64,000 bases of DNA from assembly GCA_022419385.1 (NCBI GenBank), contig JAJUBI010000001.1, positions 3,844,001-3,908,000 of the forward strand. The letters run 5' to 3'. The DNA comes from Paraconiothyrium sp. Pb-2020 (taxonomy: Eukaryota; Ascomycota; Dothideomycetes; Pleosporales; Didymosphaeriaceae). Shown piece by piece: positions 9,595 through 20,708 of this stretch (within the stretch, counting starts at the first letter, position 1; every line of letters starts with the position of its first letter). Made by a program: the position numbers and the translations under genes. The notes under the pieces are model-generated. The model ran no database searches. It was not told the origin of the DNA and was given only the letters and a program-made list of their open reading frames with translations.

Positions 9595-9906
9595 CAATCG
9601 AGTCCTTGTATTTTTCGTTCAACTATAATCATATTCATCATTCCTGGTGGCAAAAGCCATGAGATCTCTGAAATCGATAGCCTGAAGAATTGCTATCCAA
9701 ATGAAGACGTCACCAAGGTCCAGTCGTCGGGTTCGCACCCGAAGACCATACCAAAGTTTGAAAGACTACCGCAGACGATGCCAAGCTTCGGGAGTTTTGC
9801 AGGTCTTATGATTTCAGAACATGGTGTCCGTGGTGAGGTGGCCGATACTTTTTCAGTGAGGGGGCGCGAGCACATAGAGTTCGGAGGTGCTGATGCCAGA
9901 GACTAA
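9595..9906 (+). pseudogene. Orphan open stretch, possible 3' exon or gene remnant
   Basis: An uninterrupted plus-strand frame of about 103 codons ends at TAA 9904-9906 without a convincing start. From about 9700 it reads like coding sequence (E-H-G-V-R-G-E-V-A-D, R-E-H-I-E-F-G-G). It could be the last exon of an unrecognised gene, a leftover of one, or chance. I recognise no family. Confidence 0.25.
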
Positions 9907-9926
9907 TCTCGTCAGTGTCGGTATAT

Positions 9927-10732
9927 TTAGACAAACTCAATCTCAAGTTCCTTATTCTGGAAGAACCTCTTGACACCATTAATGGTGCATTTCTCCATTA
10001 ATTCAGTGAACTGCACTGAACTGCCGTCCTTAAACCTCATATTCGAGCGCTTTATGACCATCCTCTTTAGTCCGGTGAGGGCGGGTAACACCTTTAGGTA
10101 CGGCTTGACAAGAAAGTGCTCGGTATGGTCGATCGTTCCAGTCAAGCGGAAGACGTTGAACCCGACCGTACCCAGGCAGTCGAAATCACATGTGATCGTG
10201 GTGATCGCGTTCTTCTGCTCCTTATTCAACTTGTCTGCGCAGTGCCGGAAGTAGAAGAAATTTTTCGTGTCGAAGGTGTTGTTAGCAAAGACGTGCAGGC
10301 GGGCTTCCAAGTAGGTTTGTCGGCAGACGAGGGTGAGGCTGAGGAGACCCGTAACACTTGGAAATTCGACGAACGCATGGCGCCAGTCCCAAGGGTCGAC
10401 AGGGCCGACGATGATGCTACCTGTAGTTGTATGGTAGATGTTGTACTGGCCGGTGGAGTATGCATAGATGAGGTTCCTGATCTCGCCGGGCAAGCGAAGC
10501 AGAGGCGATTGCGTCGAGTTCCTCTGAGTGCTTGACTGTGTTAGCTATGGATAGAAATGGTGATAAACTGAAGGAGCGCATACATTGCCATCATTGCTGT
10601 AGCTGGATGAATGCCGTCACGGTGGCCTACTTCCGGAAATGGGGCGACATAGGTTTGCGGTGTTGCGCGTGCTTGGTTATCGCGGTAAAAACCATAATTG
10701 CGGGGTGTCCACAAGCCAGCGTCTCGAGACAT
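9927..10732 (-). CDS. 2EXR/F-box-like domain protein of unknown function
   Basis: The family signature S-P-L-L-R-L-P-G-E-I-R-N-L-I-Y is near the N-terminus, followed by the usual T-G-L-L-S-L-T-L-V-C-R-Q-T-Y-L-E-A block. This large fungal family has unknown roles and resembles F-box N-termini. The main exon is 9927-10535. No ATG lies in it before the signature, so an upstream exon is needed; the best model is 10631-10732 joined across a 95-nt intron (10536-10630, GTAGGC...CACAG), giving 236 aa. The first exon is tentative; the main exon is solid. Confidence 0.65.
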
Positions 10733-11356
10733 GCGTGCTCGGGTGCAAGTAGGGGCGAGAAAGCGGAGTCTTGATTATGGTCAATAAGTCTGCCTAAGGG
10801 CGAAGGTACGCGATTTCACTACCGTTTCTTCAGAGGTAGCGGCAGACCCCACCTGACATGCGCTTGCAGTTATACAGGGACAAGAGTAAGCGCATAAGAT
10901 TGATTGTTGATGCGTTGGTATTGGGCCAAGTGTTATAGGCTGTTGGGTTTGCGGGTTGTGTTCGCAACTTAGTTCACCAAGGAATTGCAGCCGGTGGTAG
11001 CCTCAGTCACTCGACGGCCGAAGCCGTATGAAGGTCGAAACAGCTTTCACTCGATTGTAACGCATCGTAGCCCTGTGTCACTGCTCGGCGAAGCGGGCAG
11101 TTGTCGTAGGCAATGCTGCCTCCTCAATGCAGGATATAGTCAGAGCGTGCCTCCGAAGTGCATGAGGATTGCATCCTGGACAGGTCGCAAAGACAACTAC
11201 CTTTAGATATATTATGTAGACAACCGACAACATGACGCACGTCATTCAGAGTCGAGCTAGCGTGCACGTGACAGCGCGTCGTGGCGGGAACCTTTGGAAA
11301 ACAACGACGCGTCCACGCCACCTTCACTTCGCAACCCGACCTTCCCGTCCGAACAA
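10733..11356. other. Intergenic region between 2EXR and RAD54 genes
   Basis: A shared divergent promoter region of about 620 bases. I saw no gene. Two small opposed open frames overlap the RAD54 5' flank and do not look coding. Confidence 0.5.
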
Positions 11357-13834
11357 ATGTAGGGGCGCACCACCCAAAATCGTGCGATACATACTGAGAC
11401 TTGCAGGATCCGTCCCAAACCGCTCGCCACCGGCGAACAAGGTACACCTTCTGCGAGACCAAGATTACACGGCACGCCTGCATCAGCCGACCGCCTACAC
11501 AAGCCTTTTAGATGCCCTGGCTCTGCTACCTCGACGCGCACGACAGATAAACCTGCACGCAAAAGGCGGAAGGTCAACTATGCGGGAGCAGACGGCGAAA
11601 ATGAGGAGAGCGACAAACCTTACTCGAACGATGACCGGCTCGCTCTTGCCACTCGGGATGTGAACAGGTTTCCGGTGTTCAAGCCGAAGGATAAAGACAC
11701 TGCTTTCAGAGCGAAATTTATCGTCCCGCTGAAAAATAAGGATACTGGAGGCTACAATGCATTTCGTCCAGCGCCATTGCTGGGAATGCGACAGGGCGCG
11801 GTTTTTGTAGCGCGCCCGTTGCACGACCCTAGCGGAGAATTCGCCATTGTGTTGTATGATCCCACAGTCGACGACAAGCCAGTAGCAAAGGAAGATGCAG
11901 AGCCTAAGCTTAGTCAAGAAGAGAAGAACTCAATGGACGAGCCGTTGGTACACAAGAGTTTAGCAGAGATCCTAGGATTGAAGAAGAAGGTCGATAATGA
12001 AAGACCAAGGGTACCTGTCGTCATCGACCCACGTCTCGCGAAGGTCCTACGACCACATCAAGTTGAAGGTGTAAAGTTTCTATATCGCGCTGCAACGGGC
12101 ATGATCGACCCAAAAGCGAACGGATGCATCATGGCCGATGAGATGGGTCTTGGAAAAACACTCCAGTGCATTACACTGATGTGGACGCTACTCAAGCAGT
12201 CCCCGGATGCTGGAAAGTCTACCATTCAGAAGTGTGTGATAGCTTGTCCGTCCAGTTTAGTACGAAATTGGGCGAACGAGCTCGTCAAGTGGCTAGGTCC
12301 CGATGCGATTACACCGTTCGCTATCGACGGCAAGGCATCAAAGGAGGAATTAATTCAACAGATCAAGCAATGGTGCATTGCATCGGGTCGGTCCGTTGTG
12401 AGGCCCGTCTTGATCGTATCATACGAAACACTGCGACTCAACGTTGGCGAGCTTGCGCAAACACCCATTGGCCTTTTGCTGTGCGATGAAGGCCATCGAC
12501 TAAAGAATGGCGAGAGTCAGACCTTCACCGCTCTCAACGGACTCAATGTACAGAGACGAGTTATTCTTTCTGGCACGCCAATTCAGAACGATCTGTCGGA
12601 GTACTTTGCTCTACTCAACTTTGCCAATCCGAACTACCTCGGTACCAGAAATGAGTTTAAAAAGCAATTTGAGAACCCAATCTTACGAGGGCGTGACGCC
12701 GATGCAACAGATGACGACCGCAAGAAGGGCGACGAGCGTCTCGCTGAGCTGCTTGGCCTGGTTAACAAGTTCATCATTCGTCGGACGAACGACATCCTTT
12801 CGAAGTATCTACCAGTCAAGTACGAACACGTCGTTTTCTGCAATTTGGCACCTTTCCAAAAGGATCTGTACAACCACTTCATCGCCTCGCCAGAAATTCG
12901 GTCTCTGCTTCGCGGTAAAGGTTCGCAGCCTCTCAAGGCGATCGGTATGCTCAAGAAGCTTTGCAATCATCCGGACTTACTCGATCTACCTACCGATCTT
13001 CCCGGCTGCGAGGAGTTCCTTCCCGAAGACTTTGTTCCCAAGGATGCAAGAGGCAGAGACCGTGAGGTCAAAGTATGGTATTCCGGCAAGATGCTCGTTC
13101 TAGACCGCATGCTCGCCTCCATCCGCGCAAACACAAACGACAAAATCGTCCTCATTTCAAACTATACGCAAACCCTTGATGTCTTCGCAGCCCTCTGCCG
13201 CTCCCGTGGCTATGGTTGCCTCCGTCTCGACGGCACGATGAACGTCTCCAAGCGCCAGAAGCTCGTCGACAAATTCAACGACCCGGAAGGTCCAGAATTC
13301 GTCTTCCTCCTGTCCTCCAAAGCCGGAGGCTGCGGTCTCAATCTCATCGGCGCAAATAGGCTCGTTCTCTTCGATCCCGACTGGAACCCGGCTGCCGACC
13401 AACAAGCCCTCGCCCGTGTGTGGCGCGATGGTCAGAAGAAAGATTGTTTTGTCTACCGTTTCATCGCTACGGGTACCATCGAAGAGAAAATCTTCCAGCG
13501 CCAGTCGCACAAGCAGTCGCTCTCGTCTTGCGTCGTCGACGCTTCGGAAGACGTAGAGCGCCATTTCTCGCTCGATAGCTTGCGTGAGCTGTTCCAATAC
13601 CGGGCGGATACGACGAGCGACACGCACGATACGTTTAAGTGCAAGCGCTGCAGGAAAGAAGACGGGCGGCAGGTCATCAAGGCGCCGGCTATGCTGTATG
13701 GTGATACGAATACGTGGAATCACATGGTCAATGATGGGGAAGCGGGTCCGCTGGGGAAGATACAGGATCTGTTGCTCAGACAAGAGACAGCGGAGAAGGA
13801 CGTTAGCGCTGTGTTTCAGTATATTAGTCATTGA
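11357..13834 (+). CDS. RAD54: DNA repair and recombination ATPase Rad54
   Basis: SNF2-family dsDNA translocase that works with Rad51 in homologous recombination in the nucleus. A basic N-terminal region (K-P-F-R-C-P-G-S-A-T-S, K-P-A-R-K-R-R-K-V-N-Y) precedes the helicase core: D-E-M-G-L-G-K-T (about residue 244), D-E-G-H (about 360), S-G-T-P-I-Q-N, and C-terminal lobe motifs S-S-K-A-G-G-C-G-L-N and R-V-W-R-D-G-Q. The frame is open from 11363; a stop at 11360 rules out simple extension. The best start is ATG 11357-11359 with its third base supplied after a 48-nt intron (11359-11406, ending TTGCAG), giving 809 aa, normal for the family. The stop is 13832-13834. Function is certain; the exact start is not. 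Confidence 0.93.
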
Positions 13835-14968
13835 GCACCGCTCACGGCGAACGTATATGTCTGGTGGGAACGGTCTCTACCTACGCTCGAGTCCCGGGTT
13901 CGGGTCATTGTAGGATTGGATATGCGTTACAGCGTTCATTTTTCGTTTACGGGACGGTACTTCTGAGGTTTGGTATTGTGGTGATGACATATGCCGCGAG
14001 GCACGCGCAGGCGGGCGGAGCGGAGCACATATCCGCTTGGGATAGCCCTGCTCCAGATACTCGATTCAGTAGTGTCACTCGGAGATTTTGCATCACGCGT
14101 TGGACTAGGGTTGCATTGCCAACGGCTCGGTATCTAGCATGACTCTCGAATATGACTCCATATTCGGTATATCGTGCGAGGGATTGTTATACTGACCGCA
14201 ACGGTGGGAAGGCCGCGTGGGAAAGGTGATGTCGGTCGTACTACGGCGGTATGATGTTACATGCATGGTCTTGCGGAATCAGCTGTTGTTCGGTATATCG
14301 ATTGTGACTGCGACCACAATGGCGGGAGAGCCGCGTGGAGAGATAGACATGATTTACGGACTGCCGAGGTTGCTTTGGATGCTCTTGTGTCATGGCTTGC
14401 AGCAGAGAGCAAGCATGTTACAAGGTATATCGTATTGCGCATACTTCTACTTCCATTATTGTACATACCGAGACTAAAGAGAGATAGCAGATACACATGT
14501 GAGGAAGCAGAATGATTGCGTAATCATACCATCGCATTTGACAGCCAGAGGCTAAACGACACAATGCTGTACAGGGGTGGAAAAAGGAAATCCGGTAGAG
14601 GTACGTAGCCCTTGACCATAGTATACACATTATAGACATAAGAAATCCGTACCTGCGCAACTAGCGCACGCGAGGCCGTTACGCGTCAGCGGGAGCCGGC
14701 AAGGGGATCGTATGAAACACCCCCAGCATCCCTGTAAAAGCAATCATAGGACCCCGGTCAGGGACAGCCCTAACCTATAACGAAAATGCTGCAAGGCATT
14801 GCACCCCAGAGTCTCACATCATCCCGCGGTGTGGTATCGTACTCGCGACCGTATTTCCCATCCTGTGACGTCCACGCGTAGTCACGCATGTCTATGCTTG
14901 GCACCGCTCGGTGAGAACTCCGACGTCCAACTTCTGCTATGTGTTCACTCACATGTGCGATAGACAAA
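13835..14968. other. Intergenic region with degenerate direct repeats
   Basis: About 1.1 kb between convergent RAD54 and laccase genes. No gene is visible. It includes three copies of GGTATATCG spaced 126 and about 132 bases apart and a perfect 7-bp-arm dyad GAATATG...CATATTC near 14148. Confidence 0.5.
14164..14432 (+). repeat. Degenerate direct repeat, period about 126-132 bp
   Basis: TCGGTATATCG occurs at 14164 and 14290, and GGTATATCG again at about 14424. Between the first two, related blocks recur at matching offsets (CCGCGTGG preceded by a G/A-rich run). It looks like an old tandem duplication; no function is evident. Confidence 0.4.
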
Positions 14969-16864
14969 TCATACGCCGGAGTCCTCCTCCTCAATACCCA
15001 CAGTGCCGGCCCAGTCATTCCACGCCGCGCACGTGTCCTGCAGGACAGAGGTAGAGAGGAGATTAGGGATCTCAGATTCGCGCTCTACGAATTGCAGTGC
15101 AAGACCCTCAGAGGTGTGCCAGCCGATGTGGCAGTGCATCTGTTCGTGAAGAATTAGCTGTTGTTTCCTCTAGTAGCAGAGGGACCATAACGTACCAGCC
15201 AAGCACCCGGGTTATCAGTCAAGAAAGCGATGACGAGGTATCCTGCCGATGGCAGATTCGCGACATCTCTCCTCGGCGGGTTGTTAAGGTTGAGAGTGAC
15301 CGAATCGTCGTAGGTAGCGTCTTCCTCCGCAGCAAGAATGAAGAAGTCATGCCCGTGCAAATGAATAGGATGCGGCACACCCAGCTGCGTCTCGATCACA
15401 AAGTACACCCACTCGTTAGCGTTCTCCAGCGTGTAAACATTCTCCTGCGACTCGAATGTCGCGTTGCCTTCCGAAATCTGCAGCAAGCTCGGATTCGCCC
15501 ACTCCACAAGCATGCTGTTGAGGCCAATCTGCCACTTGAACAGGTTGCCTGAGGCGGTGATACTGACCCCGAGGTCCTCATCCTGCCGAGGATCGACAAC
15601 GGTTTGCGAAAGATAAGGCACAAGGTTGGAGAGGAGCTCATCGTTGCAGTCAGCATTGGAGAGGTTGGAGTCGGCGGTGGAGGTTGGGTCGGAGGTTGAG
15701 GACGCCGAGTAGCGGACTATGGCGCGGATGTCGGCACTGTTGGCGTTGGAGGAACACGACGACTGTGGGACCGCGCGCATCCAGTAGTCGGCGGTTTCCT
15801 GGTCCGCGTTGACGATGACGTCGTAGCGTTGGCCTGCGTTATATGAGTGATTGTGAAGACGGAGGTAGTGAGGAGGACTTACCCATGCCGATGTCTAGGT
15901 AGGTGGTCTCGTAGGGAACGATGGGGACGAAGTCCATGGCAATGACTTGGAAGGAATGTCCATCAATAGCAAACTTGTAGTGAGTGTCGATCGCAGTGTT
16001 AACGATGCGGATGAGGTAGCTCTTGCCAGACTCAAAGCTAGTTTCATATCGCGAGCCACCATCTTCGAAGGTGTTGAGACCGTTGATCAGACCGTTTTGG
16101 AGCTCGGGCGGACCAACAGTCTGTGCGTAGCTGTAGAGCTCGTCGCAAGTCTGGTGAGTCCAGTCGCTGAGCACAATGGGCTCGAGCTCTTCGTCGTAGT
16201 TTGCTGTCGCAGGACCATGAATAACCATAGGACCGAATACACCATTCCAGGCTTGCAAACTGTAGTGAGAATGGTACCATGATGTCCCATACTGGGTGGC
16301 TTTCCACGTGTAAGTGTAAGATTCGCCGGGCTGGATTACAAGTCAGTCATGATGGCGACCAAAATTCGGCAACGTTTCCTTACAGCTATGGGACACTGAG
16401 TGATAGAAGGCACTCCGTCTTCCTGATTTGTATGGTTTTGACGGATACCGTGCCAGTGAATGCCAGTGCCATTGGCTGTCAAGCTGTTCGTCACATGTAT
16501 CTTGACAGTGTCTCCCCAATTCGCTTCAATCAAAGGACCCGGGACAGTGCCGTTGACAGCCAAAACCATCCGTTCAACACCGTCAGGAGCCGCAGTGATG
16601 TTCTGTACCTCAAGCCAGTACTGGACTGTTTAGTACAATTTTGGACAAAGACGATGGTTGCAGCGTGCCTACCTCGACAGTGACGCCAGTATCGGGAGCC
16701 TCATCGTACCAATTGGTGTCGATGCTATAATCACACCAGACACTTCGGTCAGAAGCAGTGTTACCATCGCAAACTGCGCGAGAAGAGAGAGAAGAACTTG
16801 TTTGTGGGGCTGGCATAGCAGAAGCCGCCGCAATCAGCGAAACGAATGTTCGAAGGAGTGCCAT
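14969..16864 (-). CDS. Secreted laccase (ascomycete multicopper oxidase)
   Basis: Oxidises phenols with reduction of oxygen to water, extracellularly. Exons (minus) 16864-16673, 16620-16384, 16330-15883, 15833-15196 and 15139-14969 give 561 aa. All four copper motifs are present: G-I-H-W-H-G-I-R-Q, W-Y-H-S-H-Y-S-L-Q, H-P-I-H-L-H-G-H-D-F and M-H-C-H-I-G-W-H-T-S-E-G. An N-terminal signal peptide starts M-A-L-L-R-T-F-V-S-L-I-A-A-A. The protein ends D-S-G-V, the C-terminal plug of asco-laccases. Introns are 49-56 nt; the first uses the acceptor TCCAG because the nearer CAG breaks the frame. The upstream ATG at 16921 would hide the signal peptide, so 16864 is chosen. A TATATATA lies at 16989-16996. 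Confidence 0.93.
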
Positions 16865-18979
16865 AGTGATAATGACCAATGAATGACTGGGATAGAACAC
16901 AGAAACGATCGACTGGAACAACGCTCAAAGCTCAGAGAATGAGAGCCCCGTGATAGCTTGGTGATAGAGCTGGTACATTGTTGAAGAGTATATATATTCC
17001 ATGTGGGCTTTTGCTCGGTGACAATGAATCCGAACGTGATAAGTCCTCACCTGCCTTAGTTGGAACACAGCTCTCGTGTGATACTGCAAGCAGTCGTAAG
17101 CAATACCGCCAGTACGTTAGCGGTGCCATTGTCCGTAGCTGCGATGTACGATGAACCATCACAACACCGCCAAGATGTGAAGTCCGCATGCAGGAATAAA
17201 TCGGAAGATCCGTTTCGAGAACCACACCGCTGGGAGTGCATGAAACAATAAGCCACCAAGAAGCGCCTTTGAATCCTGCCCGCTGGAAATAGCTAAGGGG
17301 TCAAGCTACACTGAGGCGGGCAATCTGTTTTTGGACTTACTCGAGCCGCTGTGACATGTGGGGATCTTACCGTAGCATCGTTATAGGCATACGACAGCGT
17401 GAACTGACTCTTGTTCTCCGCGTTACTTGTATAGAGTAGTACGAAATGAGGCTCAAATGGTTCAAAGCCCGTCGGCCCGCAGTGCACGATTGGAGCATGG
17501 ACGAGTCGCAATTTGCTGATTAGGTGCCTATTGATGGTGTGCCTGCGAGAAGAACGGTTAGAAGACCGAAGCGAACAGTATCTGCACAGAATATCGACCG
17601 CGTAATCCAGCACTCATCAGCTAAACCTGAGTAAGACTGGGCGCCTGAGACACGATAGAAAGTCAATGAGCGTGATCCTTGTGTGGACCGCGTTTAGAAA
17701 CATACGATGCACGTGCTCAAGGACGAGCGCACTAGATGCTTGAACCAGTGGGACGGTAGCGCCCGTCGGTCTCGAACCGAGCACCGGTCGGCTTGATTTT
17801 CAGGTCGTGCTATCGTGAAAACACTGCCAATGGCTTTGTACAAGGCTGTGGATATGTGGCTTACGGCGAGTCTGCAAGCGTACGCGTCTTTCTTGGGTCC
17901 TTATCAGTCCTTCGTACATCCTCTTTCAGTTCAACTCTCAGCAGGGACGATAGTTATCCAAATCAGACAATTCGAAGAGGAAAGGTATAGTTAACACTGG
18001 TGTCTAGGTCGTGTAGGGATCAGATTGGATATCTTAGAAAATACTAGCTCGTTGGCAACCTGCCAGTGAATTACACTTGAGGCGCAAGGATCTACCCTAC
18101 TTCGAAACAAAGTACAGATGCATTAATGTACGCGATGAAACGGAGAGCGATTCAGTAACATAAAAAGTAGAGTTGTGGTTGCAAGATTGACTCTGAGGCT
18201 GCATGCTTTGGGATGAAAAGGTGGGGTCGGTAGTGCGTCGGCCTCCACTCCGAGATTGACAGGGGTGCAGGAAACGTGCACGCGTCCAGTCAGGCATCCA
18301 TCGGGCAATGACGACGCTCTTGCGAGTCATGACACTTCCGAAACGGATCTCGCTCAACCCTACAAGGTACTTTGCGGGTAACGACTCGACCGAAGACCGG
18401 CCTCGTGGCGTGCACGCTGATCCTCAAGGGTTCTTGTGCAGACTAATTGACACCGGGAAAGGAAATGTAGGGCGGCACGCCGACAGACAACAAGCATTCA
18501 TGCCATGCACTGGTCCAACCAACTGCAGAGCGTCGTAAGCGCACCGCGGCCCCTACTGCAGGAACCGTCCTTGACCGTTGCTTGGGTCTGCTCGCTACCA
18601 ATCTTCTGAGGTATCATTGGCCGCTGGCGCTGGATGCCGTGCATGTTTAGTTTCATTGTTTCGCCAAGATCAAGTGTTGTACGCGAGAGGACAAACCCGG
18701 ATCGCTAGCCCCGCGACAGAAGAGAAACCTTGGGATAGCGGCGAGAATGCTCTGTACGACGTCCCCATTAGGTGATGCTGTGTGAACGGCTTGCAGGAGG
18801 AGTCGTCATCAGGGATATGCGTTGGAGCGGCAATTGAAGTCCGTGTTGCTCGAGAATGCGTTGTGATGAGCCCTGGGTGTATATCAAAGGGGAAGCGCGT
18901 CTCAAAGCTTGGTTGTCACCATCGGCCACCATCTTTCCGCACTTCAGTCGCTCCTTCCGCAACACACTCGTTGTCCAAA
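16865..18979. other. Long intergenic region
   Basis: About 2.1 kb with no supportable gene. It holds the divergent promoters of the laccase (TATATATA at 16989-16996) and of the small secreted protein (GTATATC about 100 bases before its ATG). A tRNA T-arm-like sequence near 17766 lacks the rest of a tRNA. Confidence 0.5.
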
Positions 18980-19678
18980 ATGTTCTGCAAATTTTCGCTG
19001 ATCACGATTCTTGCTGCGTACGTGTCCAGCGCAGTATCCGAAGATATTGAGTTCCAGCTCTTCGCCTATGGCAAACTCGCATCGTCGGGCTTACAATTGT
19101 TCTATGGCGACGGTCAGTATCGCGACATTGAGTAGACAGACCACTCACTCACAAAGCCTCAGGCCAAGCATACGTCGGTGGTACCCCCTCTTTTGTGACG
19201 GAGTCAGTGAACATCTCCTGTAAGAGCAATCCAGACACTTTAGAAAACCATAATTAACAGTCGCAGTGGTCATGACCGAAGGTGATGACAAGTTCGTGGC
19301 CAAGGCGAACACTACAGCAGCCAGTACACTCACCTGGTCTCCTGAGCCCACAATGTACGTCGACATGACCGAGGGTGTTGCGAACCCCATCGGCTTTACC
19401 AAAGACAACGAGACGCTTCCCAGCAACGCAACAACGGTGGGTTTCGGCCTATACGGAGGGTGGGCCTTCCACAAGCCAGACGATGCGGATATCGAGATGA
19501 AATTCCTCGCCACGCCGACGAACGAAACCGGCATATACTTGTGAGCGCGAAGTGGATGCGTGGTCTACTCAAGCTAACACTACACAGGGTGAAGTGGAAC
19601 GCTGCGACCACGAAGGCGAGCGACGACATTGCGATATCGCTGCGGACTCAGGCTCCGGTCGCGCTTGACGATAAATGA
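18980..19678 (+). CDS. Small secreted protein of unknown function
   Basis: Exons 18980-19112, 19157-19219, 19261-19540 and 19588-19678 give 188 aa; introns are only 44, 41 and 47 nt. The N-terminus M-F-C-K-F-S-L-I-T-I-L-A-A-Y-V-S-S-A is a signal peptide. The mature part is acidic, with Asn-X-Ser/Thr sites (N-I-S, N-T-T, N-E-T, N-A-T) and no cysteine apart from the one in the signal. Secondary structure looks beta-rich. I do not recognise the family; a cell-wall or effector-like protein would fit, but this is only inference. All splice phases agree, so the model is firm. Confidence 0.75.
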
Positions 19679-20708
19679 TCCATGAGCGGTGGAGTGATTC
19701 GCATGTTGTTTGATGGGGGTTTTGGGTATTATTTCTTCTAATCTCCTTCTTGGATCTTCTTTACGCCTCTGTTGCGACGTCAAGCGGTGATGATGAGTAC
19801 CTATGGTATGTATGAGGCAGTAGTTCACACAGATGCGAGGCCCGCTAGCCATCCTGCCCAGGCATGATGTGTGTTCGTGCACTCGCATGTGTGTGACCCA
19901 GTCTGATGGATGCAGTGACTTCGAGGCTTCATGTAGCGCGCACATCAGAGACTAGCCGCATAATCAACGAATGTAGTCGATTCGCTATAAATGTTTTGCG
20001 TTCGATATGTGCCGTGTAAAGAAGCTGAACGAGGAATGCTGGGCCGCATGTTTACTCACCGCTGAAAATTTCTCCGTACCTTCAGAAGCCCCTGAATTTG
20101 CCCAAAGAGTGATCGTTAGAGTAGGGTAGTCAGTGGTCACCTGTAGGTATTGCTCGAGCCACGTGCGAGCCGACCTTCGATGGGTGCCATGAAGTCTTTT
20201 CAACTCATCGCTGTTGGGGAGACGAGACCCGCAATCTCAGTAATTCGACAACATACATGACAAGGTATATACCATTCGAGTAGTGCGGGGCGGACGCCGT
20301 GCCGTACTTTCTTGCTCATGTCCAATGGGCGTCCCTTGAACCTTTCACTGCTGCCCATCTCTCATCTTGATACGCATGTAGGCTACAAGCTCTCATAAAA
20401 CATAGTAGGAGGCTTGCCGCTCCTTTCCTAGGTCACAATTAGTACACTCCACTGCACTTGCTGGAAGCTTGGCGGTTGTTGTCGGAATTACAGTATTGCC
20501 GTTTGGCCGACGCTAGCGACGAATCAGGACAGCTCCGCGATGCGCCGCATACCTCTCAACGCCTCCACCACTTACCTGAGCAGTCTTCGCGCGCACGATC
20601 ACGACGTCCTCTGTGTGCGCGCAAGCTGCCGCGCATGAGCCGCTGGACAACCCCGACTGACTCACGACCCTCGCCCGACCCAATCCACTCTACGAACCCT
20701 TTGCTGCA
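19679..20708. other. Intergenic region upstream of the PRP2-like helicase
   Basis: About 1 kb without a convincing gene. The open stretch at 20458-20778 is Ser/Arg-rich, overlaps the helicase start in another frame and is probably its leader. Confidence 0.45.

Noticed and set aside
17755..17830. tRNA-like T-arm on the minus strand (CGGTTCGAGACCG) with a nearby CTGAAAA anticodon-loop-like sequence
   Set aside because: No pairing anticodon stem, no D-arm and no matching acceptor stem were found, so it is not a tRNA.
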